From Pseudomonadales bacterium (GTDB lineage Bacteria; Pseudomonadota; Gammaproteobacteria; Pseudomonadales; Pseudohongiellaceae): a stretch of DNA of 41,178 nucleotides. The stretch spans positions 1 to 41,178 of the forward strand of contig JALRKV010000057.1 of assembly GCA_023254735.1 (NCBI GenBank), given 5' to 3'. The translations under genes and the position numbers were made by a program. How positions within the stretch are numbered: position 1 is the first letter of the stretch; the number at the start of each line of letters is the position of its first letter. A model generated the notes under the pieces. It was not told where the DNA came from. It saw only the letters and a list, made by a program, of their open reading frames with translations, and did no database searches. Shown here in pieces: positions 15,489 through 23,179 of this stretch.

Positions 15489-15809
15489 TTAATCTTCTGC
15501 GTTCTCACGTAGGCGACGCATGCGCTCACGCATTTCTTTAACGCGCTGATTGTCGGCCTTAAGCCGCTTCATATCGATTGGCTTCGCTCGCAACTTCCGC
15601 TGGCCGAAGCTTTTCGCTGAGATCGAGGCAGGGTCGAGGGCGCCTCTAGCGGCGAATTGGTCGTCAGATATTTCTGAAACACTCGTCTGTTCGTCCTTAA
15701 CGGAAGGAATCTCGCGCAGTTCTGGGGGCGACGTTGGCTTTGCGCGCAACGCAGGGTTGTCTCTGCTGTGCCCAGTGCTCGCGCCATCACTGCCGTAGAT
15801 CGTAGTCAT
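15489..15809 (-). CDS. Unknown 106-aa polar protein, first gene of a sigma28 operon
   Basis: No family is recognised. The first ~70 residues are polar, with Pro, Ser and Asp (NPALRAKPTSPPELREIPS), and look disordered. The last ~35 form a strongly basic amphipathic helix (MKRLKADNQRVKEMRERMRR). There is no signal peptide or membrane helix. GAGAGGGG lies about 5 bases before the ATG, a very good ribosome-binding site. A sigma28 promoter ends 41 bases upstream. The disordered-plus-helix layout would suit a small adaptor or export substrate binding a coiled-coil partner such as the next gene's product; this is inference. Confidence 0.75.
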   Translation of the reverse strand: MTTIYGSDGASTGHSRDNPALRAKPTSPPELREIPSVKDEQTSVSEISDDQFAARGALDPASISAKSFGQRKLRAKPIDMKRLKADNQRVKEMRERMRRLRENAED

Positions 15810-15849
15810 ATACCCCTCTCCGTGCCTGTTACCAAGCTAATCGCTTAGC

Positions 15850-15876
15850 CAATCGACACTTGGCGGATGAGGTTTA
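15850..15876 (-). promoter_or_regulatory. Sigma28 (FliA) promoter of the 106-aa/338-aa operon
   Basis: Minus strand: TAAA (15876-15873), 15 bases, GTCGATTG (15857-15850), followed by GC. Both elements and the spacer equal those of the flgM and flgP promoters. The 138-base gap between this operon and the end of the RTX gene holds this promoter and the ribosome-binding site. Confidence 0.8.
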
Positions 15877-15947
15877 ATGCTGGCGCTCAAGGCTGCGCCT
15901 TAGTTGAAGTGGTTTTACAGAAGGAGCTAAAGAAGAAGGCGGACGAT

Positions 15948-18287
15948 TTAGAACGAAGCAAGCGAATAGGCCAGCCCGCCACTGCTCAATCCAACGAGGT
16001 CTAGGTTACTTGAGTTAAGATCGGTTTCGGCAGCAATCAGGGCTAACTCGACTGCCGTCATCTCTGCTCTATCGATTCTACCGCCGTATTCTTCTATCAA
16101 GGCGGGACGTGCCTCTACGCCAGTAAGTGCACGATGCAGCAAATTGACAACGTCGGCTCCTGTGTATGATTCGCCGAGCAAAAGCTCAAGTCCAATGGCA
16201 AGCATTGCCTCAAGGCTTAATCCAGAATCGGCATAATCCAATACCGCAGCTACTAGACCTCTGTCTGCCAGCGAGTCTGCGCCGATCAACACACCGAGCA
16301 ATTTTGCCGCGTCACCTGCGTTGCCATCAAGATCGAGCGCAAGGCCGTAGTCGCTGAATTCAACTCGCTCGATACCCGTTAGGTTATCGACTTCGGTACC
16401 ACTTCTGATCTGCCACTGCACACCTGCGGGTCCACCGCTGACTTGTGTAAGAGTTGTTGTGGCGCGGGTAGCGAAGATGAGGGCGGTATCTACGCCCTCA
16501 CCGCCGACCAAGTCATCGTTGCCTGCAGCGCCAACTAAAACGTTATTAAATTCGTCGCCAACCAATTTATCTCCCATCGCAGAACCAATCACTTTCTCGA
16601 TTCTTGTGCCAAAGTTAATCGTCTGCTGCCCCGCATCAAGAATCGACGCGCCGGCTATGTCGCCGACATGGCCCCAGTAACCTGGGCTTAAGTACAGTGT
16701 GACCGGTAGCAGGCTTCCTGAAGCATCAAGGGTATCAAATCCGCCTCCATCCCAGATGAAATTAGCCCGCGTTGTGCTAAGCGTATAGACATCATTTCCT
16801 GCGCGTGCAGCTGGATTTGGCCCATAGAGATAGTGAAGCGCAGCGATGTCCAGCACACCAAGTGCGAGACTATGCTCGAACGCTTCACTGCCATTAGCGC
16901 CATCAAGCATCCGCGACAAAATGTGTGCGTCTTGCTCGCCAGCGAGGGGCGAGTACAGGGCGAGCTGACGTCGGAACGCTTGCTCTATATCTGTCTCGAC
17001 AGACAAAAAAGGAGCAACTGGCAGCTCAGAGGCAATGGTTGACGCCTCACTCGTGGGCGTCTTGAGTCCAAGAGCACCTCCTATTGCGCGCAGCCAAAGA
17101 GACGCCTCAAACGATTCCGCTTGAGGCGCAGCAACGGCTGGTTCCAATAAGACTTCAGAGCCGAGTTTGAAGCGGTTTATTAACACATCACTTGCTGCAA
17201 ATGAGGCCGTGGGCGCCGCAAATTGGGCGCGCGTTGACCACTGACTGTTGGTCGCAAACGCAAGAGTGTTGAGTTGATCAAACGAGTTGGTCGCGACAAA
17301 AGTAACGTTCGCAACGGCGCTTACCACCGCGAGCGCCTGTTCAGTAAACGCCTTTTGCTGTTCGTTGAACGCCTGCCAACCGCTGGCCTTACCTAGATCG
17401 CGTTCGATAGAATCGGTGTCGGTGTAGTAACTGGGCGCGGCTGACGGGAAGCCATAAAGGTAGGTGTTGGTCATGCCGACTAAGCTGCTTATCCACGCTG
17501 CGCCATCCTCGAGCATCGCATCGAGCCAATAGGGTAACGGCTTTGCGGTGGCTGTATATTCTCTCGTTTCGATGCTACTCGGAATTTTGACCCAACTTGC
17601 TTGAACAACAACAGTGTCTTCGCCGGCGCTATCTGCGAGCCACACCGAGGCGTCGCTGACAGTGTACTTATCATCGCCATCGCCTCCGTTTAGCACGTCG
17701 CTTCCGCCGCCCGAGAGGAGCCTGTCATTGCCGGCGCCACCGAAGAGCCAATCGTTACCCAAGCCGCCATCAAGAAAATCGTTACCTCGGCTCCCATAGA
17801 GCAGGTCCGCTCCTTCTTCGCCATAGGCCATCACGGCATCCGAGTCGCCTGTGAGCAAAGTGGTGGAATCGATTGTTATCGCAAAACGTGGGTCATTGGG
17901 ATTAGTAAAAACGGCATTCACCGTGTCATCGCCCTCGCCGGCATAGACTAGATCAACACCACCGCCCGTAGTGATTGTGTCATCGCCCGACCCAGCAGTT
18001 AGTCGGTCGTCCCCGCTACCGCCTTCGAGCAGATCATTGCCAGCGCCACCCGTAAGAAAATCGTTTCCTGCCTCACCAAATAGTCGATTGTTGCCCGACC
18101 CGTCTGCAACCCACAGATAGTCATTGCCATCACCGCCGTAGAGTGTGTTGTCACCCGCGCCGCCGTAAAGGCTGTCATTGCCAGCATTTCCGCGCAGAAT
18201 ATCGTCGCCTGCATAGCCATAGATTTGATCACCGGTTGGGGTGCCAGCAAGTTCATCATCGCCTGAGGTGCCGAGTATATTTGCCAT
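15948..18287 (-). CDS. Secreted RTX protein with a catalytically dead serralysin-like domain
   Basis: A 779-aa acidic protein without an N-terminal signal. Residues ~5-205 carry about a dozen calcium-binding RTX nonapeptides (GGAGNDxLx type). Residues ~285-530 match the peptidase M10/serralysin fold: NEQQKAFTEQALAVVSAVAN followed by VTF, then LDIAALHYLYGPNPAARAGN and ANFIWDGGGFDTLDASG. The zinc motif HExxHxxGxxH is replaced: the aligned segment is RAIGGALGLKT (residues 400-410), with R, A, G and T at the four key positions. More RTX units lie near 570-600. The end (~665-779, with ETDLNSSNLDLVGLSSGG) is the C-terminal module common in type I-secreted RTX proteins. It is therefore probably exported by a type I system not encoded here, and non-proteolytic. 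Its promoter resembles sigma28. Confidence 0.88.
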   Translation of the reverse strand: MANILGTSGDDELAGTPTGDQIYGYAGDDILRGNAGNDSLYGGAGDNTLYGGDGNDYLWVADGSGNNRLFGEAGNDFLTGGAGNDLLEGGSGDDRLTAGSGDDTITTGGGVDLVYAGEGDDTVNAVFTNPNDPRFAITIDSTTLLTGDSDAVMAYGEEGADLLYGSRGNDFLDGGLGNDWLFGGAGNDRLLSGGGSDVLNGGDGDDKYTVSDASVWLADSAGEDTVVVQASWVKIPSSIETREYTATAKPLPYWLDAMLEDGAAWISSLVGMTNTYLYGFPSAAPSYYTDTDSIERDLGKASGWQAFNEQQKAFTEQALAVVSAVANVTFVATNSFDQLNTLAFATNSQWSTRAQFAAPTASFAASDVLINRFKLGSEVLLEPAVAAPQAESFEASLWLRAIGGALGLKTPTSEASTIASELPVAPFLSVETDIEQAFRRQLALYSPLAGEQDAHILSRMLDGANGSEAFEHSLALGVLDIAALHYLYGPNPAARAGNDVYTLSTTRANFIWDGGGFDTLDASGSLLPVTLYLSPGYWGHVGDIAGASILDAGQQTINFGTRIEKVIGSAMGDKLVGDEFNNVLVGAAGNDDLVGGEGVDTALIFATRATTTLTQVSGGPAGVQWQIRSGTEVDNLTGIERVEFSDYGLALDLDGNAGDAAKLLGVLIGADSLADRGLVAAVLDYADSGLSLEAMLAIGLELLLGESYTGADVVNLLHRALTGVEARPALIEEYGGRIDRAEMTAVELALIAAETDLNSSNLDLVGLSSGGLAYSLASF

Positions 18288-18340
18288 GTGCGCTTCGAGT
18301 TTCTCTTAATGATTACTTATTGCTCAGCCTATCCAAACGC

Positions 18341-18367
18341 CAATCGACAGATAACGGCAGTGCATTA
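18341..18367 (-). promoter_or_regulatory. Probable sigma28 promoter of the RTX gene
   Basis: Minus strand: TAAT (18367-18364), 15 bases, GTCGATTG (18348-18341), followed by GC. The -10 decamer and spacer match the three other sites; the -35 has T for A at its last base. The -35 overlaps the stop codon of the upstream antiporter gene. It lies 53 bases before the RTX ATG. Confidence 0.65.
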
Positions 18368-19867
18368 CCTTGCAATCGATAACCGTTTAAACGCAAGCAA
18401 GCTCGTTAGCTGAATCAACAGCAGCACGGGTAACACGATAATGCTGGCGCTTAACCCAGCGACAACAAACCCAGCGACACAAAGCGCGCCGTTGGCGAGA
18501 GCATAGGGAAGTTGGGTTTGAAAGTGATCGAAAACATCGGCACCCGCGCCCGCAGAGGAGAGGATAGTTGTCTCCGAAATCGGCGAGCAGTGGTCGCCGA
18601 ATAGCCCGCCCGAAAGCACAGCGCCTACGCACACCGCGAGTGGTGCATCGATAGCGAAAGCGGCGGGCATGGCAAGCGGCAGCATGATGGCGAAGGTGCC
18701 CCACGATGAGCCGGTCGCAAAGGAGATCGCGCACGAAACAAGAAAAATGAGCAGCGGCAGGCTCCACGCGGCGACATTATCGCGCACGAGGGTGGAGACA
18801 AAATCATCCGCGCCGAGTGTCGTCATCATGTCCCCCATCGCCCACGCGAGCAGGAGCATAATCGCGATCTGCATCATGCGGCTCATCCCGTCCAGATAGA
18901 CCTGCAGACTGCGCAGTGGCGACTGCGCTCGGTTATACGCCATCAATGCAACGAGAGTCAGTGCAGCCAAAAGATAAGCCGTTGCCAATCCTGCCCGAAA
19001 GTCCGACCCGCTCACTCGTCCGAAGGGAAAACCGAGCGGGCCAAGCACCCAAAAAAGCGTGACGCCTAACACCACCAACGGCAGCCAGACGAACGAGGGC
19101 CTGGCATTGACTAACGTCACTTGCTCGAGTGCAGAATCATTCATCTGGCGCTCGTTGCCGCCGGCGCGCGCGGCTTCCTCGGCGCGGCGCATAGGACCGA
19201 ACTCAACTCCGACTATCGCGAGCAGCGGCACCGCCACTAGCGCGAGCCACGCATACAGCTGAAACGGCAGTGCCGCAATGAGGAGCGCATAATCGTTTTC
19301 GGCAAGGTCTAGCGCTTCGATCTGCTGATTCAATAGCCCCATGATGTAAACGCCCCAACCGATGAACGGGACGAGGATTGCGACTGGAGACGCGGTCGAG
19401 TCTATGATGTAGGCAAGCTTTGCGCGCGAGATACGCAGGCTGTCGGCGAGTGGGCGGAAAGTCGGCCCAATGATGAGCGGCGTGCCAAGGTCTGAGAAAA
19501 AAATAAGTATGCCGCCAAGCCAAGCCGAAACCTGTAGCCGCACCCGCGTGGTAATTAGCCGCGTCACGCGTGCTGCGAACGCAGCCCCGCCGCCGGATTT
19601 TTCCATCAGCGCGACAAAACCGCCGATGAATGCGAGCAAAACCAGAACGCCCGCGTTGTAGCTGTCGGTAACCTGCGGCACCAAATAATCGCGCACCATG
19701 AGCGTCAGTGCGGCAATCGGTGAAAATCCCTCGACGAGCAGTACGCCGGTGAACAGTCCAATAAACAACCCGAGAATGACATTGCGCGAGACGATTGATA
19801 GCACAAGGGCAAGGGCAACGGGGAGCAAGCTGATGACGCTGGGGTCGCTCAGGGTCTCGGGGGGCAT
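18365..19867 (-). CDS. NhaC-family Na+/H+ antiporter
   Basis: A polytopic inner-membrane transporter of about 500 aa with roughly 11-12 hydrophobic helices. Features typical of the NhaC family are LAFIGGFVALMEKSGGGAAF, FFSDLGTPLIIGPTFRPLAD and FATGSSWGTFAIMLPLAMP, then GGLFGDHCSPISETTILSSA. The GDHCSPISDT-like motif is the family signature. The substrate could be Na+/H+, or an organic acid/amine exchange as in some relatives. I prefer the start at 19867 (MPPETLSDPSVISLLPVALA); a GTG at 19903 would add 12 residues, and neither has a strong ribosome-binding site. It probably drives nothing downstream, since the RTX gene has its own promoter. Confidence 0.88.
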   Translation of the reverse strand: MPPETLSDPSVISLLPVALALVLSIVSRNVILGLFIGLFTGVLLVEGFSPIAALTLMVRDYLVPQVTDSYNAGVLVLLAFIGGFVALMEKSGGGAAFAARVTRLITTRVRLQVSAWLGGILIFFSDLGTPLIIGPTFRPLADSLRISRAKLAYIIDSTASPVAILVPFIGWGVYIMGLLNQQIEALDLAENDYALLIAALPFQLYAWLALVAVPLLAIVGVEFGPMRRAEEAARAGGNERQMNDSALEQVTLVNARPSFVWLPLVVLGVTLFWVLGPLGFPFGRVSGSDFRAGLATAYLLAALTLVALMAYNRAQSPLRSLQVYLDGMSRMMQIAIMLLLAWAMGDMMTTLGADDFVSTLVRDNVAAWSLPLLIFLVSCAISFATGSSWGTFAIMLPLAMPAAFAIDAPLAVCVGAVLSGGLFGDHCSPISETTILSSAGAGADVFDHFQTQLPYALANGALCVAGFVVAGLSASIIVLPVLLLIQLTSLLAFKRLSIAR

Positions 19868-19952
19868 GGGCAAAGTCCAGTCTCTTTTATTGCGAGCCGC
19901 CACTTTAGCACAGCGCGCCGCCTTGGAATTAGCCGCAAATCGGCTCTTGGTG

Positions 19953-19958
19953 TATAAT
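19953..19958 (+). promoter_or_regulatory. Perfect -10 hexamer before the 57-aa gene
   Basis: TATAAT, 48 bases upstream of the ATG at 20006, in the divergent gap to the antiporter. No good -35 hexamer was found at 16-18 bases, so only the -10 is claimed. Confidence 0.4.
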
Positions 19959-20005
19959 TCCTTCCTAACTTAAAAACTTTAACGACAATCGATAACGGAA
20001 GTACG

Positions 20006-20179
20006 ATGGCAAATAAATCCAAGAAAGAAGCAGCAACAAGCAATCGCGAAGACCTGACCTCACACATCGACGCGTTCCTAAAGGGCGGCGGTAAGGTTCA
20101 ACAGATCCCCTCGGGTGTTAGCGGCCAAACTACAACGAGCGGCCCACGCCAAATCGTATTGAGCCACAAGACTAGCTAA
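20006..20179 (+). CDS. Small conserved-type protein (57 aa)
   Basis: The reading frame MANKSKKEAATSNREDLTSH continues to IDAFLKGGGKVQQIPSGVSG and ends QIVLSHKTS. GGAAG stands 5-6 bases before the ATG, and a TATAAT lies upstream. The segment IDAFLKGGGKVQQIP has the look of a short gammaproteobacterial family with an (I/V)xxFLxxGGxVxxIP core. A related core occurs, as I recall, in the RNA-polymerase-binding protein SutA, but this protein lacks the long acidic N-terminus. The function is therefore unassigned. It precedes the DUF6164 gene by 106 bases. Confidence 0.7.
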   Translation: MANKSKKEAATSNREDLTSHIDAFLKGGGKVQQIPSGVSGQTTTSGPRQIVLSHKTS

Positions 20180-20285
20180 ACCAGCGCGGCTTCTTGCCGG
20201 CGACACTCGCAGTACTCGCTTAACCCGCTGCTCGTTCAACCCTCTGCTCATCGGTGCCGCGCCCGCGGGCCCGACAGACTGGTGC

Positions 20286-20651
20286 ATGCCAATGTCTAAG
20301 CTCCTCTTCAAGCTGCGCAATGTCCCCGAAGACGAGGCAATCGAGGTCCGAGAACTCCTCGATGCCAATGCAATAGACTACTTCGAGACGACACCCGGTA
20401 ATTGGGGAATCTCGATGCCAGGTCTCTGGCTTTCTAACGCCGACGATTTTCCTCGTGCCCGCGCGCTTCTCGACGAGTATCAGACAGCGCGAGCTCAGCG
20501 CGAACGCGCCCGCTTCGATGCGCTGCGCGCGACGGGGAATGCCCCGACCCTCTGGCAACTGCTGCGCGCCAAGCCGCTGGTCGTTAGCATTCAGCTCATC
20601 GCTATAGCGCTGCTCGCCTATCTTTCTCTCCGCCTTTTTCCGGGGCTTTAG
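20286..20651 (+). CDS. DUF6164-family protein
   Basis: A 121-aa protein starting MPMSKLLFKLRNVPEDEAIE (the second Met, at 20292, is an equal candidate start). The conserved core is RELLDANAIDYFETTPGNWG, then ISMPGLWLSNADDFPRARAL, typical of DUF6164. A single C-terminal membrane helix (VVSIQLIAIALLAYLSLRLF) anchors it. The N-terminal domain looks like a small ferredoxin-like (DUF2007-type) fold. The function is unknown. No strong ribosome-binding site is visible, so coupling to the 57-aa gene upstream is possible. Confidence 0.8.
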   Translation: MPMSKLLFKLRNVPEDEAIEVRELLDANAIDYFETTPGNWGISMPGLWLSNADDFPRARALLDEYQTARAQRERARFDALRATGNAPTLWQLLRAKPLVVSIQLIAIALLAYLSLRLFPGL

Positions 20652-20689
20652 CTTTACAGCCTTGCTGAGCTGCGCTATAAATTGCTCAG

Positions 20690-20976
20690 GTTCTTAGTCA
20701 GTGACTCTTTCGGGGGGAGCTCACTGGCTTTCGTTTCTACCCTGGAACGAGAAAAAAGGAGGTGATCCCATCAATAGTCAATCACAGAAGGGAGCCTTTA
20801 ATCAGGCTTGCTAGCTTAGCTTTACGAGCATCGGCAAGTTACTCTGTAGCGAGTTGATGTGCGTTTGGCGAAGGCCAGACAGCCGGTTGAAGAGAGTCTT
20901 CCCTGAGAAAGAAGGGTCTTTGCTCCCGCAATTAAACGAATCTCGCTATCGCCTCGTGCGGTAGCGAGATTTTTTA
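20690..20976 (+). ncRNA. Candidate structured RNA ending in a strong terminator
   Basis: The 438-base stretch between the DUF6164 gene and the next gene contains no credible open reading frame but much structure. A long hairpin pairs AGTCAGTGA-CTC (from about 20696) with GAG-C-TCACTGGCT. A second pairs TCGTT with AACGA. A 13-base match to the reverse complement of the 16S rRNA 3' end (AAGGAGGTGATCC, 20756-20768) is followed by no ATG or GTG at usable distance. The stretch ends in a 14-pair terminator. I did not recognise it as 6S, tmRNA, RNase P, 4.5S or an RsmZ-type RNA. The 5' end is a guess. Confidence 0.45.
20939..20975 (+). terminator. Strong rho-independent terminator
   Basis: AATCTCGCTATCGC, loop CTCGT, GCGGTAGCGAGATT, then TTTTA. 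The stem is fourteen pairs with one G-U. It ends the transcript of the structured intergenic region (or reads through from DUF6164) and separates it from the ADP-ribosylglycohydrolase gene. Confidence 0.88.
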
Positions 20977-21089
20977 TGCGCGAGCCTTATGCTTTTTGTA
21001 TGCTTTTTAGTGTGCGCTTTTCTAGTCCGGCAAGCAGCGGTGACCGTTGTATAGAGAGACTGCCCCTAGCAACCAGAGAAGATCATCCT

Positions 21090-22298
21090 ATGGAACACCC
21101 TCTCGACTCCGCCCAAGCCAGCACCCGCGGCGAACTTAACTCTCCTAGCCCTTTCGCTCCCCTTGCCCGGCAGCGAGCGCAAGCGGGGCTCCGCAACCTC
21201 TTCGTCGCCGATGCGCTCGCAATGCCCGTGCACTGGTATTACAACCCGATGGATATCGAGCGGCAGTTCCCCGGTGGTATCCGCAAGTTTGAGGCGGCGC
21301 CCGAATTCCATCCCTCGTCGATTATGTCGCTGCATTCGACTAGCCAGGGCGGCCGCAGTGCCGCGGCGCGTGGCAATCGTCATGGCAAACCGCGCCAGAT
21401 TGTGGGTGAGGTGATTCTCAAAGGCCGGGAGAGATACTGGGGTGTAGCAAATACTCACTATCACCATGGAATGCAGGCAGGCTCGAATACGCTTAACGCG
21501 CACTGCGTGAGAGCGCTTCTCAGGACACTCGCAGCACGTAGCGGTCTCTATGATCGCGACGCGTTCCTCGATGCCTACATCGAACTCATGACGGCCGATC
21601 CTGCTCTGCATCCAGACACCTATGCCGAGTCCTATCACCGAGGCTTTTTCGCCAATCTCGACGCCGGCAACGCGCCGCATCGCTGCGCGGCAGTGACCCA
21701 TGACACCCCATCTATTGGCGGGCTTGTCTCAACAGCCGCGATCTATCTTGCTGGACGCCTAGCGGGGCAATCTGTCGATGCGCTCCAGCAGCAGTGTGTC
21801 GATCACCTTTACCTCACCCATCCCGACGAGGTTCTGGCGGGTGTGTGTGTTCACTACACCGCGCTTCTTGAGGCGCTGCTCACACGCGACGACTCGACTT
21901 CGGTTCGCGAACTTCTGGTGACAACAAGCAAGCTCAGCGCGAACTTCCGCGTTGCCGAACTTGCTGCAAAGGCAAAGGACGATCGCGAGGTAATCGGCGG
22001 CCTCTTCTCATCGGCGTGCTATATCGATGGCGCATGGCCGGGCCTGCTTTATCTGGCCTACAAATACGTTGACCAGCCGGAAGCCGCTCTCATCGCCAAC
22101 ACCAATCTTGGCGGGGATAATTGCCACCGCGGTGCGGTTCTCGGCGTCTTGCTGGGTGTTGCTAACGCAGTGAGTGTCGATAACCTTTATAATGCGCTGC
22201 TCGATCAGGAACAGATCGACTCAGAGATCGATGCGGCGCTTTGCAGTGCGGCGGCCAGCAATGCGGCACCCTGCGATGCGGCGCCTAGCGCGAATTGA
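21090..22298 (+). CDS. ADP-ribosylglycohydrolase family protein
   Basis: A 402-aa protein of the ADP-ribosylglycohydrolase (ARH/DraG) fold, which removes ADP-ribose from protein or small-molecule acceptors using two Mg2+. Motifs: GLRNLFVADALAMPVHWYYN at the N-terminus, a THDTPSIGG segment in the middle, and IANTNLGGDNCHRGAVLGVL near the end, the usual N-x-GGD(T/N) metal site. The ATG at 21090 is preceded by AGAGAAG. An upstream ATG at 20976 is rejected because it abuts the terminator and adds 38 unlike residues. The last ~15 residues are a degenerate Ala-rich repeat. The exact substrate is not evident. Confidence 0.85.
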   Translation: MEHPLDSAQASTRGELNSPSPFAPLARQRAQAGLRNLFVADALAMPVHWYYNPMDIERQFPGGIRKFEAAPEFHPSSIMSLHSTSQGGRSAAARGNRHGKPRQIVGEVILKGRERYWGVANTHYHHGMQAGSNTLNAHCVRALLRTLAARSGLYDRDAFLDAYIELMTADPALHPDTYAESYHRGFFANLDAGNAPHRCAAVTHDTPSIGGLVSTAAIYLAGRLAGQSVDALQQQCVDHLYLTHPDEVLAGVCVHYTALLEALLTRDDSTSVRELLVTTSKLSANFRVAELAAKAKDDREVIGGLFSSACYIDGAWPGLLYLAYKYVDQPEAALIANTNLGGDNCHRGAVLGVLLGVANAVSVDNLYNALLDQEQIDSEIDAALCSAAASNAAPCDAAPSAN

Positions 22299-22318
22299 AA
22301 AAAGGAATTTAAGTCAGA

Positions 22319-23179
22319 ATGAAGATCCCTGCCCGCTTGCTCCCCCTTCTCGAAGAAGGGCTCATCGATGAGGTGCTAAGCCGCCTGATGAGCGGCAAGG
22401 AGGCCGATGTTTTCGTTGTGCGCTGCGCCGGCGAAGTACGCTGCGCAAAAGTCTATAAAGAGGCCGCCAAACGCAGCTTTAAGCAAGCAGTCCTCTACCA
22501 GGAGGGCCGCAAATCTCGCAGCAGTCGCCGTGCGCGCGCGATGGAAAAAGGATCGAAGTTTGGACGCGCCCAACAAGAAGAAACGTGGCATAACGCCGAA
22601 GTCGATGCGCTAAGGAAACTCGCCGCCGCCGGCGTCCGTGTGCCCACTCCCTACGCCTGTGTCGATGGCGTTCTGCTAATGGAACTCGTCACCGATGGCG
22701 AGGGCGATGTCGCGCCTCGTCTCAGCGAAGTCATTCTCACGCCGGAGCAGGCTATCGAAGACCACAACACGTTAATCGGCTATGTTGTGAAAATGCTCTG
22801 CGCGGGTATCGTGCACGGCGATCTTTCGGAATTTAATATTTTGGTCGACGATTACGGCCCGGTCATTATTGACCTGCCGCAGGCCGTCGATGCCGCCGCG
22901 AACAACAACGCCGAGTCGATGTTGCTTCGCGATGTAAACAAACTTCGCGACTACTATGCCGAATTCGCACCCGAGCTTGCCGACACAAATTATGGCAAAG
23001 AGATGTGGGCGCTTTTTGAAAACGGCGATCTCAAGCCAGATACACTGCTAACCGGCGTGTTCGAAGACGATAGCGAGGCTGCCGACGTCGACGGCGTGAT
23101 GCGCGAGATCGCCGAGGCAATCAAAGAAGAGCAAGAGCGACTTGCGCGTATCGCAGCCGCCGAGTCAGATCCTATCTAA
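22319..23179 (+). CDS. RIO1-like serine/threonine kinase
   Basis: A 286-aa protein kinase of the RIO family found in gammaproteobacteria. The ATP-binding part has SGKEADVFVVRCAGEVRCAK (Lys44). The catalytic loop is GIVHGDLSEFNILVDDYG (Asp168), and the metal loop is VIIDLPQAVDAAAN (Asp185). The insert KSRSSRRARAMEKGSKFGRA is also typical of the family. The tail is acidic and helical. It starts 20 bases after the ADP-ribosylglycohydrolase stop with AAAAGGAA upstream, so the two are likely cotranscribed. It ends with an 8-base overlap into the convergent lhr gene. Bacterial RIO targets are not established. Confidence 0.92.
   Translation: MKIPARLLPLLEEGLIDEVLSRLMSGKEADVFVVRCAGEVRCAKVYKEAAKRSFKQAVLYQEGRKSRSSRRARAMEKGSKFGRAQQEETWHNAEVDALRKLAAAGVRVPTPYACVDGVLLMELVTDGEGDVAPRLSEVILTPEQAIEDHNTLIGYVVKMLCAGIVHGDLSEFNILVDDYGPVIIDLPQAVDAAANNNAESMLLRDVNKLRDYYAEFAPELADTNYGKEMWALFENGDLKPDTLLTGVFEDDSEAADVDGVMREIAEAIKEEQERLARIAAAESDPI

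Noticed and set aside
15571..15586. TATCGATTGGC inside the 106-aa gene as another sigma28 -10
   Set aside because: It is in coding sequence, has no TAAA at 15 bases upstream and leads to no gene start.
20853..20963. A 35-codon ATG frame in the structured RNA
   Set aside because: It runs through the terminator stem, has no ribosome-binding site and no sensible composition.
20690..20976. RsmZ/CsrB-type regulatory RNA
   Set aside because: Only about four GGA motifs and few in hairpin loops; CsrB-type RNAs have many more repeats.
20976..21089. Upstream ATG for the ADP-ribosylglycohydrolase
   Set aside because: It directly follows the terminator T-run, so the transcript would have no leader, and the 38 residues lack homology.
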